A stretch of DNA of 35,288 bases from Haloterrigena salina JCM 13891 (GCF_000337495.1 NZ_AOIS01000016.1:1418-36705), one strand, 5' to 3'; shown: positions 15,331-23,397, numbered from the stretch's first letter. Translations and numbers: made by a program. The notes: generated from the sequence alone by a model not told the origin.

Positions 15331-15939
15331 ATGAACGACGACGCCCTCAAGCGCGCCGCGCGGGCGATCCGCGCGGGCGAACTGGTGGTGTACCCGACCG
15401 AGACGGTCTACGGGCTCGGCGCCGACGGACTCGACGCCGACGCCGTCGAACGCGTCTTCGAGGCCAAGGGACGGGATCGGTCGAAACCGGTCTCCGTCGC
15501 CGTCCCGACGTTCGAGACGGCCCTCGAGGAGGACTACGTCCGCGCGAGCGACCGCGAGCGCGCGTTCGCCGACGAGTTCCTCCCGGGTCCCGTGACGCTG
15601 CTCTGTGAGCGCACCGAGGCCCTCTCGGACGTCCTCACGGCCGGTCGCGAACGAGTCGGTATTCGGGTCCCCGACTGCGAACCGGCGCTCGCGTTCCTCG
15701 AACGCGCCGAGCGGCCGGTCACCGCCACGAGCGCCAACGTCAGCGGGGAGCCGAGCGCCCGGCGAGTCGAGGATATCGGCCAGCAGGTGCTCGACGAGGC
15801 GGTGGTCCTCGAGACCGACGACCTGTACGAATCGATCGACGAGACGGTCCCGAGCACCGTCGTCGACCTCGAGGCGGGGACGATCCATCGCCGCGGGGCG
15901 TTGGCCGACGAGATCGAGGCGTGGCTCGAGGCGAACTGA
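15331..15939 (+). CDS. L-threonylcarbamoyladenylate synthase (YrdC/Sua5 family)
   Basis: 202 residues, YrdC domain only, lacking the extra C-terminal Sua5 domain. It makes threonylcarbamoyl-AMP from threonine, bicarbonate and ATP, the first step of tRNA t6A37 synthesis. Motifs seen: V-V-Y-P-T-E-T-V-Y-G-L-G (nucleotide pocket), K-G-R-D-R-S-K-P (catalytic K-x-R...K-P), F-L-P-G-P-V-T, and T-A-T-S-A-N-V-S-G. The start is ATG 15331, with a T-rich box at 15301-15307. The earlier in-frame start at 15304 lies inside that box and is rejected. Confidence 0.92.
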   Translation: MNDDALKRAARAIRAGELVVYPTETVYGLGADGLDADAVERVFEAKGRDRSKPVSVAVPTFETALEEDYVRASDRERAFADEFLPGPVTLLCERTEALSDVLTAGRERVGIRVPDCEPALAFLERAERPVTATSANVSGEPSARRVEDIGQQVLDEAVVLETDDLYESIDETVPSTVVDLEAGTIHRRGALADEIEAWLEAN

Positions 15940-16067
15940 CGGGCGACTCGAGTCCGGCGATCGGCCGTCCGATACAGCCGCGCTGAGCGCCACGGACCTA
16001 TCTCTCTCGAGTTCGTCGGGAGAAATTATATGTGCGCCGGGGTATGATGTGGGTGACACGTGGTAGT

Positions 16068-16277
16068 ATGAACAGCCGTGCGAGATCCGGCGACTCGCTG
16101 TTCCGAACGCGGCCGGCGCTGTGGTTCCTTCTCGCCGTGACCGTCCCCGCACTCGGTTACGTCGCGAGTCGACTCCTGATCAGCGGCGAATCGCTCGCGA
16201 GCGCGGCACCCCTCGGCGTCGTCTTCGGCGTCGTCTTCGCCGCCGTGGCCGCGCTCGCGAAGCACGTTCTGGAGTGA
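16068..16277 (+). CDS. Small two-helix membrane protein, function unknown
   Basis: 69 residues from ATG 16068 with a short basic N-terminus and hydrophobic segments at about residues 18-34 and 43-63. In-frame ATGs at 16044 and 16047 would lengthen it by seven or eight residues. The A/T-rich box AAATTATATG (about 16023-16032) lies too close to those for a leaderless start, so 16068 with a short leader is preferred. The end is followed by about 190 bases without a gene before the convergent minus-strand gene. Confidence 0.55.
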   Translation: MNSRARSGDSLFRTRPALWFLLAVTVPALGYVASRLLISGESLASAAPLGVVFGVVFAAVAALAKHVLE

Positions 16278-16470
16278 GGACGGGCCGACCACCTCGTCCG
16301 ACGACCTTTCGTGGCGCTTCGACGTCGCGACGACGCGACGGGACTGCGACTGCCGTTCCGGGGACGCTCCGGACGACACCGTCAGACACCGGTCGAGACC
16401 GAAGCGTCGCTCGAGGGTTACCGGCGGTATCGGATTCGAAGCGAATCGGAGAAACGGGAGCCCGCGAAAT

Positions 16471-16833
16471 TCAGTCGGCCGCTTGCTCGGCCTCGGTCGT
16501 CGCGGACGGGCCGGAACCGAGTACGTCGGCGACGGATTCTCGGGCGCGGCCGGGTAGCGACGCGACGAACCGAGCGATCGTTTGCGGTCCGCTCACGGGC
16601 CCGGGAGAGCGATAGCAGGCGATGAGCGACCACATCGTCGCGACGCCGAGCGCACCGGCCGCCGAGAAGGTCATCCCCATCGTCGCGTAGGTGAACGAGT
16701 AGACGGCCCCGACCGTCATCGAGGGGACGCTCGAGCCGAGCGGGACCTGGGCGGTCGGATCCCGCACCGTCGGCGCGAGGAAGGTGATCGAAAGGACGCT
16801 GCCGGCGAGGAAGACGAAATCTTGCCACATCAT
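16471..16833 (-). CDS. Haloarchaeal membrane protein with two to three helices, function unknown
   Basis: 120 residues starting M-M-W-Q-D-F-V-F-L-A-G-S. Hydrophobic segments lie at about residues 5-21, 37-55 and 56-73, and a Ser/Ala-rich cytosolic tail follows. The opening W-Q-D-x-V-F-x-x-G and the later L-x-P-x-x-x-D-P-x-A-x-V-P segment recur in haloarchaeal membrane proteins of unknown function, to my recollection. A TATA-like ACTTTTACTC (16857-16867, minus strand) is 28 nt upstream. Confidence 0.65.
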   Translation of the reverse strand: MMWQDFVFLAGSVLSITFLAPTVRDPTAQVPLGSSVPSMTVGAVYSFTYATMGMTFSAAGALGVATMWSLIACYRSPGPVSGPQTIARFVASLPGRARESVADVLGSGPSATTEAEQAAD

Positions 16834-16948
16834 CGTACAATCAACTACTCGGTTACGAGTAAAAGTCTCTCGGTATCACTCCCGCCGGATCGCTTATACG
16901 TCCGATTTCGTGACTTACAAGCCGTGATGGTCGATATCTGTATTTCCC

Positions 16949-17644
16949 TTATTCCGAACCGAATCCGGGTAACAGCGAGCGCAGGGTTCGGGTCCGGACG
17001 CCACACTGGGCGGCGAACTCGCAGGACTCGCACTTCGATCGGTTCGTCGTGCGGGCCGGCGGGCCGTCGAGGTCCCACACCGTCCGGAGCGCGCGTCGAT
17101 AGCGGGCCTTGCGCCGCGTCGTCAACTCGAGGGAGCGAACGACGCCGTAAGCGGGGTACTCGACCCACGCACGATCGATTTTTTGTTCGTGTTCCCAGGC
17201 CAGCGCCTTCGCGGCCGCGACGGCGTGGACCGACTGGGGCTCCCAGACGCCTCGTTCGGGCGGCTTCCCGGCCGAAATCAGGACCGGCTCGAGCGGCGCA
17301 TCGAGCACCTTGTGGACGACGCCGTGACAGTCCTTCCCGGCGGCGTAGACGTTCCGTTCGCTCGGGTCGCGCAACCGATCCCAGTGGCCGGCCGCGGCGA
17401 GACGGTCGCGAGTCGCACCGAGGCGCTCGCGGTACTGCACGGGTTCGACGGCGATCGGTTCAGCTTCGAGTGCACCCGCTGGCGCCTCGAGCAGGGCCTC
17501 GTATCGCCGCTCGAGGTCCCGAATTCGCTCGACCGACGGCGGCGGCTCGCGATCGGCGTCGTCGCCGGTCCGCTGATAGTAGCACTTCCGGGCGCAGTAC
17601 GCGGCCGTTCGAAGATCGCTGAAGGGGACGAGGGCTCGAGACAC
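16949..17644 (-). CDS. Stand-alone Cas4-like Fe-S protein (PD-(D/E)xK family), active site apparently lost
   Basis: 231 residues. N-terminal F-S-D-L-R-T-A-A-Y-C-A-R-K-C-Y-Y is the Cas4 opening, with C17 (and C21). The C-terminal C205-x2-C208-x5-C214 completes a Cas4-type 4Fe-4S ligand set. Cas4 nucleases have Asp, Glu and Lys in G-x-x-D and E-Y-K motifs; the corresponding places here appear to read G-V-V-H111 and V-L122-I-S124 just before A-G-K-P, so none of the three is recognisable. Q137, which fits motif IV, remains. No cas genes or CRISPR repeats are in the window. The start is GTG 17644, with a box (17668-17675) 27 nt upstream. Confidence 0.75.
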   Translation of the reverse strand: MSRALVPFSDLRTAAYCARKCYYQRTGDDADREPPPSVERIRDLERRYEALLEAPAGALEAEPIAVEPVQYRERLGATRDRLAAAGHWDRLRDPSERNVYAAGKDCHGVVHKVLDAPLEPVLISAGKPPERGVWEPQSVHAVAAAKALAWEHEQKIDRAWVEYPAYGVVRSLELTTRRKARYRRALRTVWDLDGPPARTTNRSKCESCEFAAQCGVRTRTLRSLLPGFGSE

Positions 17645-17667
17645 GGGCCGTCTGGCCGCCCGTTCTC

Positions 17668-17675
17668 GGATAAAG
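17668..17675 (-). promoter_or_regulatory. TATA-like box for the Cas4-like gene
   Basis: CTTTATCC on the minus strand, about 27 nt before the GTG at 17644. It supports a leaderless GTG start. Confidence 0.45.
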
Positions 17676-17793
17676 TCTCGGACGGCGATGGAGCTGTCTC
17701 GAGTCGGAATATGGATGATCGCCTCGAGTGGAAGTAGCGGCGTCTCTCGAAGAGGACTACAGCGATCGCTGTGCGGGAGGAAAAGCGGTTGTA

Positions 17794-17820
17794 CCGAGCG
17801 CGAGCGGAGCGAGCGCTCGG
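17794..17820. repeat. GC-rich inverted repeat next to structured element B
   Basis: CCGAGCGC (17794-17801) pairs with GCGCTCGG (17813-17820) around an 11-base loop. It sits beyond the 3' element of the minus-strand two-HTH gene, in the same relative position as the inverted repeats beyond copy A. Confidence 0.5.
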
Positions 17821-17822
17821 CA

Positions 17823-17903
17823 TTTTTTCATCGAAGTTTTTTGGTGGGGGTTGAGGCTGGCGTCTGCGACGCCAGCCGATGCCCCCGCGAAAAAAGTTCG
17901 TCT
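17823..17903 (-). terminator. Structured 3' element after the two-HTH gene (copy B)
   Basis: On the minus strand, right after the stop: ACGAACTTTTTT, then GGGGG/CCCCC arms enclosing a perfect 10-bp hairpin GGCTGGCGTC-GCA-GACGCCAGCC (17855-17877), then AAAAAACTTCGATGAAAAAA. The flanks match those of copy A (5555-5617) almost base for base, while the hairpins are unrelated in sequence. Confidence 0.6.
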
Positions 17904-18494
17904 TTAGAACTCCACGTCCGTCTCCATCCCTTCGGTGGCGTCCTCGAGGCCGTCCTCGCGGACGTCGGTGGTCATACGTTCCGAGAGTTCGGCGTCGGCG
18001 AGGATGCTGTCGAACTCGTCGCGGTAGCGGTCGTTGGCGGCACGGGACTCGTCCTCGGCGGCGGCGACGCGGCGGTAGCGACGGATCTGGGGCTCGCTGA
18101 CGTCGTACTCGTCGGCGAGCGTGGCGTCGTCTTCCTCCCGGTCGCGGATCGCCGCGAGGTCGACCTCGTCAGCGTCGTCCTCGCCCACGAGGTGCAGCGA
18201 CATGCGGGCCTCGAAGACCGTCTCCTCGTCGACATCGAGGTCGGCGGCGATGTCGGCGTCGTCCTCGCCGTCGTAGAAGCCCCGCGCGACCGCGATGAGT
18301 TCGTCGTCCGTTAGTGGCGTCTCGAACGCGTAGCGCTCGCGCATCTGCTGGACGACGCTCTCGAGGCGCTCCTCGTCCGATCGATCGTCGCGCTCGAGCG
18401 AGCCACGAGAGTTCTCCTGGGATTCGGTGACGGTTTCCTCGCCGTCGGTGACGTCGGTGAAGATCTCGCGGAGTTCCTCGGTTTTGTCGTTCAT
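17904..18494 (-). CDS. Acidic protein with two helix-turn-helix-like segments (resembles conditioned medium-induced protein 4)
   Basis: 196 residues, strongly acidic. It opens M-N-D-K-T-E-E-L-R-E-I-F with a V-T-E-S-Q-E segment, and from memory this matches haloarchaeal proteins annotated as conditioned medium-induced protein 4; that name is unverified. Two helix-turn-helix-like stretches are visible: D-I-A-A-D-L-D-V-D-E-E-T-V-F-E-A-R and T-L-A-D-E-Y-D-V-S-E-P-Q-I-R-R-Y. DNA binding is therefore plausible but unproven. It has its own TATA-like box and ends against structured element B. It is divergent from the HdrD-like gene. Confidence 0.7.
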   Translation of the reverse strand: MNDKTEELREIFTDVTDGEETVTESQENSRGSLERDDRSDEERLESVVQQMRERYAFETPLTDDELIAVARGFYDGEDDADIAADLDVDEETVFEARMSLHLVGEDDADEVDLAAIRDREEDDATLADEYDVSEPQIRRYRRVAAAEDESRAANDRYRDEFDSILADAELSERMTTDVREDGLEDATEGMETDVEF

Positions 18495-18518
18495 GGGTGG
18501 ACACTCCCGACGGGCGGC

Positions 18519-18525
18519 TATTTAA
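18519..18525 (-). promoter_or_regulatory. TATA box for the two-HTH gene
   Basis: TTAAATA on the minus strand, about 28 nt before ATG 18494. It is part of the divergent promoter interval 18495-18672, which is A/T-rich. Confidence 0.55.
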
Positions 18526-18641
18526 GCCTGTTGCCAGATAGCGTTGGGCCGATATTAGCCATCGTAAACGATTATAAACTGGCAATAAGAGGAAAATTTC
18601 CGCAAGACGGCACCGGGGTGGTGTTTGCAAGGGGTAACAAG

Positions 18642-18648
18642 AATTAAG
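18642..18648 (+). promoter_or_regulatory. TATA-like box for the HdrD-like oxidoreductase
   Basis: AATTAAG, 25-31 nt before ATG 18673. It supports that ATG over the in-frame start at 18625, which lies upstream of the box. Confidence 0.5.
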
Positions 18649-18672
18649 TCACAGCCTCCCACGTCATTGTAC

Positions 18673-20889
18673 ATGAACACCATAGCACAGTCGGAGGTGA
18701 GCAGGGAGACCTACCTGGGGCTCGGCGGCGTGGAATACGTGCTGTTCTATTTCCTGGTCGCGGTGACCCTCGCCGTCTTCGCCTACGGCGTCTACCGGCG
18801 GTTCAGTCGGTACACCGAGGGCGACGACGATCCGTTCGCTCGGATCGACGAACTGCCGGATCGAATCGTCAGCGCGGCAAAGATCGTCGTCACGAACGAG
18901 AAACAGTTCAACAGGGATCTCTACGGCGGGCTGATGCACTCGTTTATCCTCTGGGGGTTCCTGACGCTGTTCATCGCGACGTCGATCATCGCCGCCGAAC
19001 AGTACGGAACCGAATTGCTCCTCGGGTTGACGTTCTGGGAGGGGGACTTCTATCTCACCTACCAGTTCATCGTCGACGCGATGGGCCTGCTGTTCGTCGT
19101 CGGGATCGGAATGGCCCTCTACCGACGCTACTGGGTCCAGAATCACCGCCTCTGGGGCCGTCATACCTCCAACGAGGACGACGTCTTCATCTGGACGCTG
19201 TTCGGCCTCGGCGTCGGCGGCTTCCTGCTCGAGGGCTTTCGCATCTACATCAGCGGGATGCCGAGCCACGAGGTCGTCAGCTTCGTCGGCTACGGGCTGG
19301 CGATGGCCTTCGACACGATCGGCCTGCCGACGACCGGAGCGGTCCTGGAGAGCGGCGCGCTCAATCCCGACTACGCCGCGGTCGAGCAACTCGGCTTCAA
19401 CGCCGAGACGCTCCACTGGCTGACGTGGTGGTCCCACTCGCTGCTGGCGCTCTTCTTCATCGCGTGGATCCCCCACGCCGGGAAGCCGTTCCACATGCTC
19501 TCGTCGTTCGCGAACGTCGTCACGCGCGACGAGAAGGCTGGTCGACGCCTCCCCAACGTCCCGTCGGATCTGGACGCGACGAACGCCGAGTCCATCGACG
19601 ACTTCACCTGGAAGGAAATCCTCGATCAGGACGCCTGTACTAAGTGTGGGCGCTGTTCGTCGGTCTGTCCTGCGAAGGCCTCCAACCGTCCGCTCGACCC
19701 GCGAGACGTCATCCTCGACCTCCGCAAGTATCGCGAGGAACTGGACGCCGGCGGCGAGGAGAAACCGATCATCGCCGACGGAGGGACGAGCGTGATCAAC
19801 ACGGAGACGATGGAGTCCTGCATGGCCTGTATGGCCTGCATGGACGCCTGTCCCGTCGAGATCGAGCACCTGCAGTCCTTCACCAGACTCCAGCGACAGA
19901 TGACCGATCAGGGCGACGTCTCACCCAGCATGCAGGACGTCTTCCAGAACGTCATGCAGAACGGCAACACCTTCGGCGACTCGCCACGCAATCGCGGCGA
20001 CTGGAGCGACGACCTCGAGTTCGACGTGCCGGACGCTCGCGAGGAGGAGGTCGACTACCTCTGGTACGTCGGGGACTTCCCGAGCTATGACGAGCGCAAC
20101 AAGCAGGTCGCCCGCTCGCTGGCGACCATCCTGAAGGAAGCCGACGTCAGCTTCGGGATCCTCTTCGACGACGAGAAGTACGACGGCAACGACATCCGCC
20201 GCGTCGGCGAGGAACTGCTCTACGTGGAACTGGCCGGCCACCACGTCGAAACGTGGGAGGACTGCGAGTTCGACACCATCGTCTGTACGGACCCCCACTC
20301 CTACAACACGTTCAAGAACGAGTATCCAGAGGTCAACTTCGACGAGTTCTCGGACGACCCGATGATGCCCTTCGAGTACGACGAGCAGTGGAACGAAGAC
20401 GGCGAAATCGAGGTCTACCACTGGACCCAGGCCGTCGAAGAACTGGTCAACGAGGGCAAGCTCGACCTCAATGGCACCGAACTCGACTACACGGTCACCT
20501 ACCACGATCCGTGCCACCTCGGCCGGTACAACGACGAGTACGAGGCCCCGCGCGAACTCATCAAGGCGACAGGCTGCGAACTCGACGAAATGCCCCGCAA
20601 CCGCGACAACTCCTTCTGTTGTGGCGGCGGCGGTGGCGGCCTCTGGATGGACTTCGAGGAAGAGCCCAAACCCAGCGAAGAACGCATCCGCGAAGCCCTC
20701 GAGGATACGGACGCCGGACGCGGGGTCGAGAAGTTCGTCGTCGCCTGTCCGATGTGCATGACGATGTACGAGGACGGTCGCAAGACCGGCGGCTACGAGG
20801 ACGAAATCGAGATCGTCGACGTCGCCGAACTCATCGTCGAGGCTATCGGCGCCGAAGAGGAAGCGGACCTCGAGATCGCGGCGGACTGA
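18673..20889 (+). CDS. Membrane-bound HdrD-family Fe-S oxidoreductase, candidate ETF:menaquinone oxidoreductase
   Basis: 738 residues. An N-terminal NarI-like cytochrome b domain has five helices (about 20-42, 87-108, 127-150, 171-193, 248-267) with histidines H89, H248, H255 and H268 as possible heme ligands. Two 4Fe-4S motifs follow: C322-x2-C325-x2-C328-x3-C332 and C383-x2-C386-x2-C389-x3-C393. Two CCG-type domains come next. The second is complete (C614, C649-C650, C692-x2-C695); the first has lost its cysteines. This architecture is that of EtfD/EMO proteins that pass electrons from electron-transferring flavoprotein in beta-oxidation to menaquinone, so that role is inferred. No etf genes are in the window. 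It has its own promoter and appears monocistronic. Confidence 0.85.
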   Translation: MNTIAQSEVSRETYLGLGGVEYVLFYFLVAVTLAVFAYGVYRRFSRYTEGDDDPFARIDELPDRIVSAAKIVVTNEKQFNRDLYGGLMHSFILWGFLTLFIATSIIAAEQYGTELLLGLTFWEGDFYLTYQFIVDAMGLLFVVGIGMALYRRYWVQNHRLWGRHTSNEDDVFIWTLFGLGVGGFLLEGFRIYISGMPSHEVVSFVGYGLAMAFDTIGLPTTGAVLESGALNPDYAAVEQLGFNAETLHWLTWWSHSLLALFFIAWIPHAGKPFHMLSSFANVVTRDEKAGRRLPNVPSDLDATNAESIDDFTWKEILDQDACTKCGRCSSVCPAKASNRPLDPRDVILDLRKYREELDAGGEEKPIIADGGTSVINTETMESCMACMACMDACPVEIEHLQSFTRLQRQMTDQGDVSPSMQDVFQNVMQNGNTFGDSPRNRGDWSDDLEFDVPDAREEEVDYLWYVGDFPSYDERNKQVARSLATILKEADVSFGILFDDEKYDGNDIRRVGEELLYVELAGHHVETWEDCEFDTIVCTDPHSYNTFKNEYPEVNFDEFSDDPMMPFEYDEQWNEDGEIEVYHWTQAVEELVNEGKLDLNGTELDYTVTYHDPCHLGRYNDEYEAPRELIKATGCELDEMPRNRDNSFCCGGGGGGLWMDFEEEPKPSEERIREALEDTDAGRGVEKFVVACPMCMTMYEDGRKTGGYEDEIEIVDVAELIVEAIGAEEEADLEIAAD

Positions 20890-21074
20890 TCGAGCGCCCG
20901 CCGATTCCGATTCGATACTCCGCCAGTCGTAATCGCGTCCGACCGCTGTTTTCCCGCCGCTCGAGCGTCAATTCGATAGCGGTTCGAAGCGCATACGCGC
21001 CGCTCAGCGTCACGCTTTCGGGGAGGTAGTCGAAAACGCTGCGTCCGTCCGAACCGATCCGTCGAAACGAGCGC

Positions 21075-21815
21075 TCAGTCGGAGCGACCGACCGTCGCCG
21101 TCGCGTCCTCGCACTCGGCTGCAACGGCGACGTTCTCGGTTCGCACCTCGCGGACGAACTCGAGGAAGTTGTCGAACACTAACTTGGCCTCGCAGGCTTT
21201 CTGATAGTTCTCCTCAGTGATCTCCTCGAGGACCGACTGCCGGCGGTCGTCGGAGAGGTCCTTGCGGTGGACGAGTTCGCGGGCGGTCTTGGCGTCGTAC
21301 TCGGGGTGGAACTGGACGCCGAAGACCCGGTCCTTGCGGAAGCCGTGGTTGGAGTAGTGATTCTCGGCGAGGGGGTCTGCGCCGGGCGGCAGTTCCGAGA
21401 CCGCGTCGGAGTGGCTAGTGAAGGCGGTAAACTCCACGTCGATGTCGTCGAAGAGCCGCGAGTTCCCGTAGTGCTCGATCTCGCTGTAGCCGACCTCGTA
21501 GGCGCCCATATCCTCGACGGTGCCGCCGAGGACGTCCGCCAACAGCTGGTGGCCCCAACAGACGCCGAGGAACGGCATCCCGCGGTCGATCGCGTCGCCG
21601 ACCCACTCCTTGATCGGCTGCATCCACTCGTCGTCCCAGTACACCGACGATCGCGAGCCCGTGACGACAGCGCCGTCGTAGTCGAACCCGTCCGGAACCT
21701 CGCCCTCGGTGGCGTCGAACTCCGCGAGCGATGCGTCGAGTTCGCGCCGGAAGTTCCGCGTCGTGTTCTCGTCCCGGTGAGCCGCGTTCAGGACGGCAAT
21801 ACGAAGCTGATCCAT
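21075..21815 (-). CDS. Class I glutamine amidotransferase domain protein (GMP synthase subunit-like)
   Basis: 246 residues from ATG 21815 (M-D-Q-L-R-I-A-V-L-N). The catalytic triad of class I amidotransferases is complete: Cys86 in G-V-C-W-G-H-Q, His170 and Glu172 in F-H-P-E-Y. It is a stand-alone glutaminase domain and not attached to a synthetase. Proteins of this type are often annotated as GMP synthase, but the true guanylate synthase subunit is shorter, so the acceptor is unknown; hydrolysis of a gamma-glutamyl compound is also possible. An in-frame start at 21875 would add 20 residues without family similarity. Confidence 0.85.
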   Translation of the reverse strand: MDQLRIAVLNAAHRDENTTRNFRRELDASLAEFDATEGEVPDGFDYDGAVVTGSRSSVYWDDEWMQPIKEWVGDAIDRGMPFLGVCWGHQLLADVLGGTVEDMGAYEVGYSEIEHYGNSRLFDDIDVEFTAFTSHSDAVSELPPGADPLAENHYSNHGFRKDRVFGVQFHPEYDAKTARELVHRKDLSDDRRQSVLEEITEENYQKACEAKLVFDNFLEFVREVRTENVAVAAECEDATATVGRSD

Positions 21816-21923
21816 CGTCCCGTATTGGCGACTCAGGGAAGATATGCCTTCTGTCCCAGACCGGGGTTGCCGCAACCGCGGACGGCTAGCGATCCGGTTA
21901 CGAACGACAAGAAGAACTCGAGG

Positions 21924-23204
21924 TCACTGCGGCCGATAGATGCCGTCCTCGTCGCGGCGGTACCGATCGTCCGTCTCGAACCAGCCGTCGGCGAACCGGC
22001 CGCGGTCGCCGGACTCGTCGTAGTCGTCGCGTTGCTCCTCGACCGGGGCGTACCAGTTCTCGTCGTTGGTTCCGGCAGCGCGTACGTAGCCGTCGGCCAC
22101 GACCGGTCCCGATAGCTCGAGTCGGCCCTCGGCCGTCCCTTCGAGGACGGTTCCCGACTCGTCGACCAGTCGCGCGCGACAGTCGGGTACGGGCGTGCCG
22201 ACGCCGTCCGAAACGGTCGAGATGTCGCCGGGATCGTCGGCTGCGGCGCCAGCGAACGACTGGGAGAACGCCGTCGGGCACTCGAGACGGCCCGCCGCGC
22301 GCGCAATCGGGATCTCCTGCTCGCGGTAGGCCTCGAGCGTGTCGTTCTCCACTGCTCCCTCGACGATCACGCGCTCGAGCGAGTCGACCGCGTCGTCGAA
22401 CCCCGATTCGGCGGCGAGGTCTCGAATCGCCGTCTCGCGACCCGCGAGAAACGTCGCCTTCTCCTCGGCGATCGCGGTCAGGGTGTCGCCGGGATCGAAC
22501 GCTCGGTCGAGCAGCAGGGTGCCGCCGACGTACAGCGTCGACAGCGCGACGCGGACGAGCCCGTCGGGACTCGAGAGTGGCGGCGTCAGCGGAACGACGT
22601 CGGCGCTCGAGAGCCCCCACGCGACGAGCGCCGAGATGCAGTTCCACTCGAGCGCGGACGCCGAGTAGCCGGCGATCGGTCGCCCGTCGCCGCCGTGGAG
22701 GAGCACAAGCGGGGCGTCAGTCTCGGGCTCGAGGTTGCGCTCGTCCGAATCGGACACTGCCTCCCGGTCGGCCTCGGCGAGTTCCTCGAGGGTCACCGAC
22801 CGATCGAACGGGATCGAGCGAACGAGGTCGCGCTGGGCCGCCTCGGAGACGACCAGGTCAGGTTCGATGAGGTCGAACGGTTGCTCGACGGACGCGGGCG
22901 TCAGCCAGTGAGAGACCGGGAAGAAGGTGGCGCCGAGTCGCCGACAGGCGAACAGGACGGCGAGCGACGCGACGCGGTTGCGCGTGAGGAGACAGACGAC
23001 GTCGCCGGCGTCGATCCCCAGCGCGGCGAGGTGTTCGGCCGTCCGCGTCGTCATCGCCGAGAGTTCGCCGTAGGAGACGCGGTTCTCGTGGATCGTCTCC
23101 GCGGGGGCGTACAGCCGCTCCTCGGAGATGTCGACGACCGCCGTCCGTTCCGGAAACCGTTCGGCCCGCCGTGCCAGCGAGAGCGTCACGAACGGGACTG
23201 CCAC
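21924..23204 (-). CDS. AMP-binding acyl-CoA synthetase homologue, shortened and with degenerate motifs
   Basis: 426 residues from GTG 23204. The N-terminal fold is clear (S-L-A-R-R-A-E-R-F-P-E-R-T-A-V-V, V-S-Y-G-E-L, G-D-V-V-C-L-L-T-R-N). The ATP-loop that should read S-G-T-T-G-x-P-K-G is L-L-H-G-G-D-G-R-P-I-A-G (about 168-179). The Y-G-x-T-E motif is not found, and the protein ends soon after G-W-F-E-T-D-D (407-413), so the C-terminal domain of about 100 residues with the catalytic lysine is absent. Adenylation activity is doubtful. A GGAGG sequence five bases before GTG 23204 decides the start; GTG 23243 is a longer alternative. Confidence 0.7.
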   Translation of the reverse strand: MAVPFVTLSLARRAERFPERTAVVDISEERLYAPAETIHENRVSYGELSAMTTRTAEHLAALGIDAGDVVCLLTRNRVASLAVLFACRRLGATFFPVSHWLTPASVEQPFDLIEPDLVVSEAAQRDLVRSIPFDRSVTLEELAEADREAVSDSDERNLEPETDAPLVLLHGGDGRPIAGYSASALEWNCISALVAWGLSSADVVPLTPPLSSPDGLVRVALSTLYVGGTLLLDRAFDPGDTLTAIAEEKATFLAGRETAIRDLAAESGFDDAVDSLERVIVEGAVENDTLEAYREQEIPIARAAGRLECPTAFSQSFAGAAADDPGDISTVSDGVGTPVPDCRARLVDESGTVLEGTAEGRLELSGPVVADGYVRAAGTNDENWYAPVEEQRDDYDESGDRGRFADGWFETDDRYRRDEDGIYRPQ

Positions 23205-23209
23205 CCCGG

Positions 23210-23214
23210 CCTCC
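23210..23214 (-). promoter_or_regulatory. Shine-Dalgarno site for the acyl-CoA synthetase homologue
   Basis: GGAGG on the minus strand with a five-base spacer (CCGGG) to GTG 23204. It is one of the few clear Shine-Dalgarno sites in a window where most starts look leaderless. Confidence 0.5.
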
Positions 23215-23356
23215 GTAGTAGCTGGGGGGTCAATCGCAAGCACGGGACGCGTTCATCGAGCGTGTCCGCATACGGCGATCTGGCTCGATGCGCAACTGAA
23301 CCGATGTGAGTTCACGGCGATAGTGGCGGACCCCGAAAATAGCAGCCATTCAATTA

Positions 23357-23368
23357 TTATTAAATTAT
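23357..23368 (+). promoter_or_regulatory. TATA-rich promoter for the Tat-exported protein
   Basis: ATTAAATTATAA just before 23371. The box is too close to the ATG at 23371 but about 32 nt before ATG 23398, so it favours the downstream start. Confidence 0.45.
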
Positions 23369-23397
23369 AAATGACGGCTCGATATAGAGAATATTAT

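Noticed and set aside
16949-17644. A CRISPR-Cas locus, suggested by the Cas4-like gene
   Set aside because: No direct-repeat array, no cas1, cas2 or effector gene and no leader are seen on either side. The gene looks like a stand-alone homologue.
20843-21124. A short minus-strand frame (D-Y-L-P-E-S-V-T-L-S-G-A-Y) between the HdrD-like and amidotransferase genes
   Set aside because: The peptide looks somewhat protein-like, but the frame overlaps both neighbours, has no promoter or ribosome site, and lacks the third-position G+C bias of nearby genes. It could be a gene remnant but cannot be supported.
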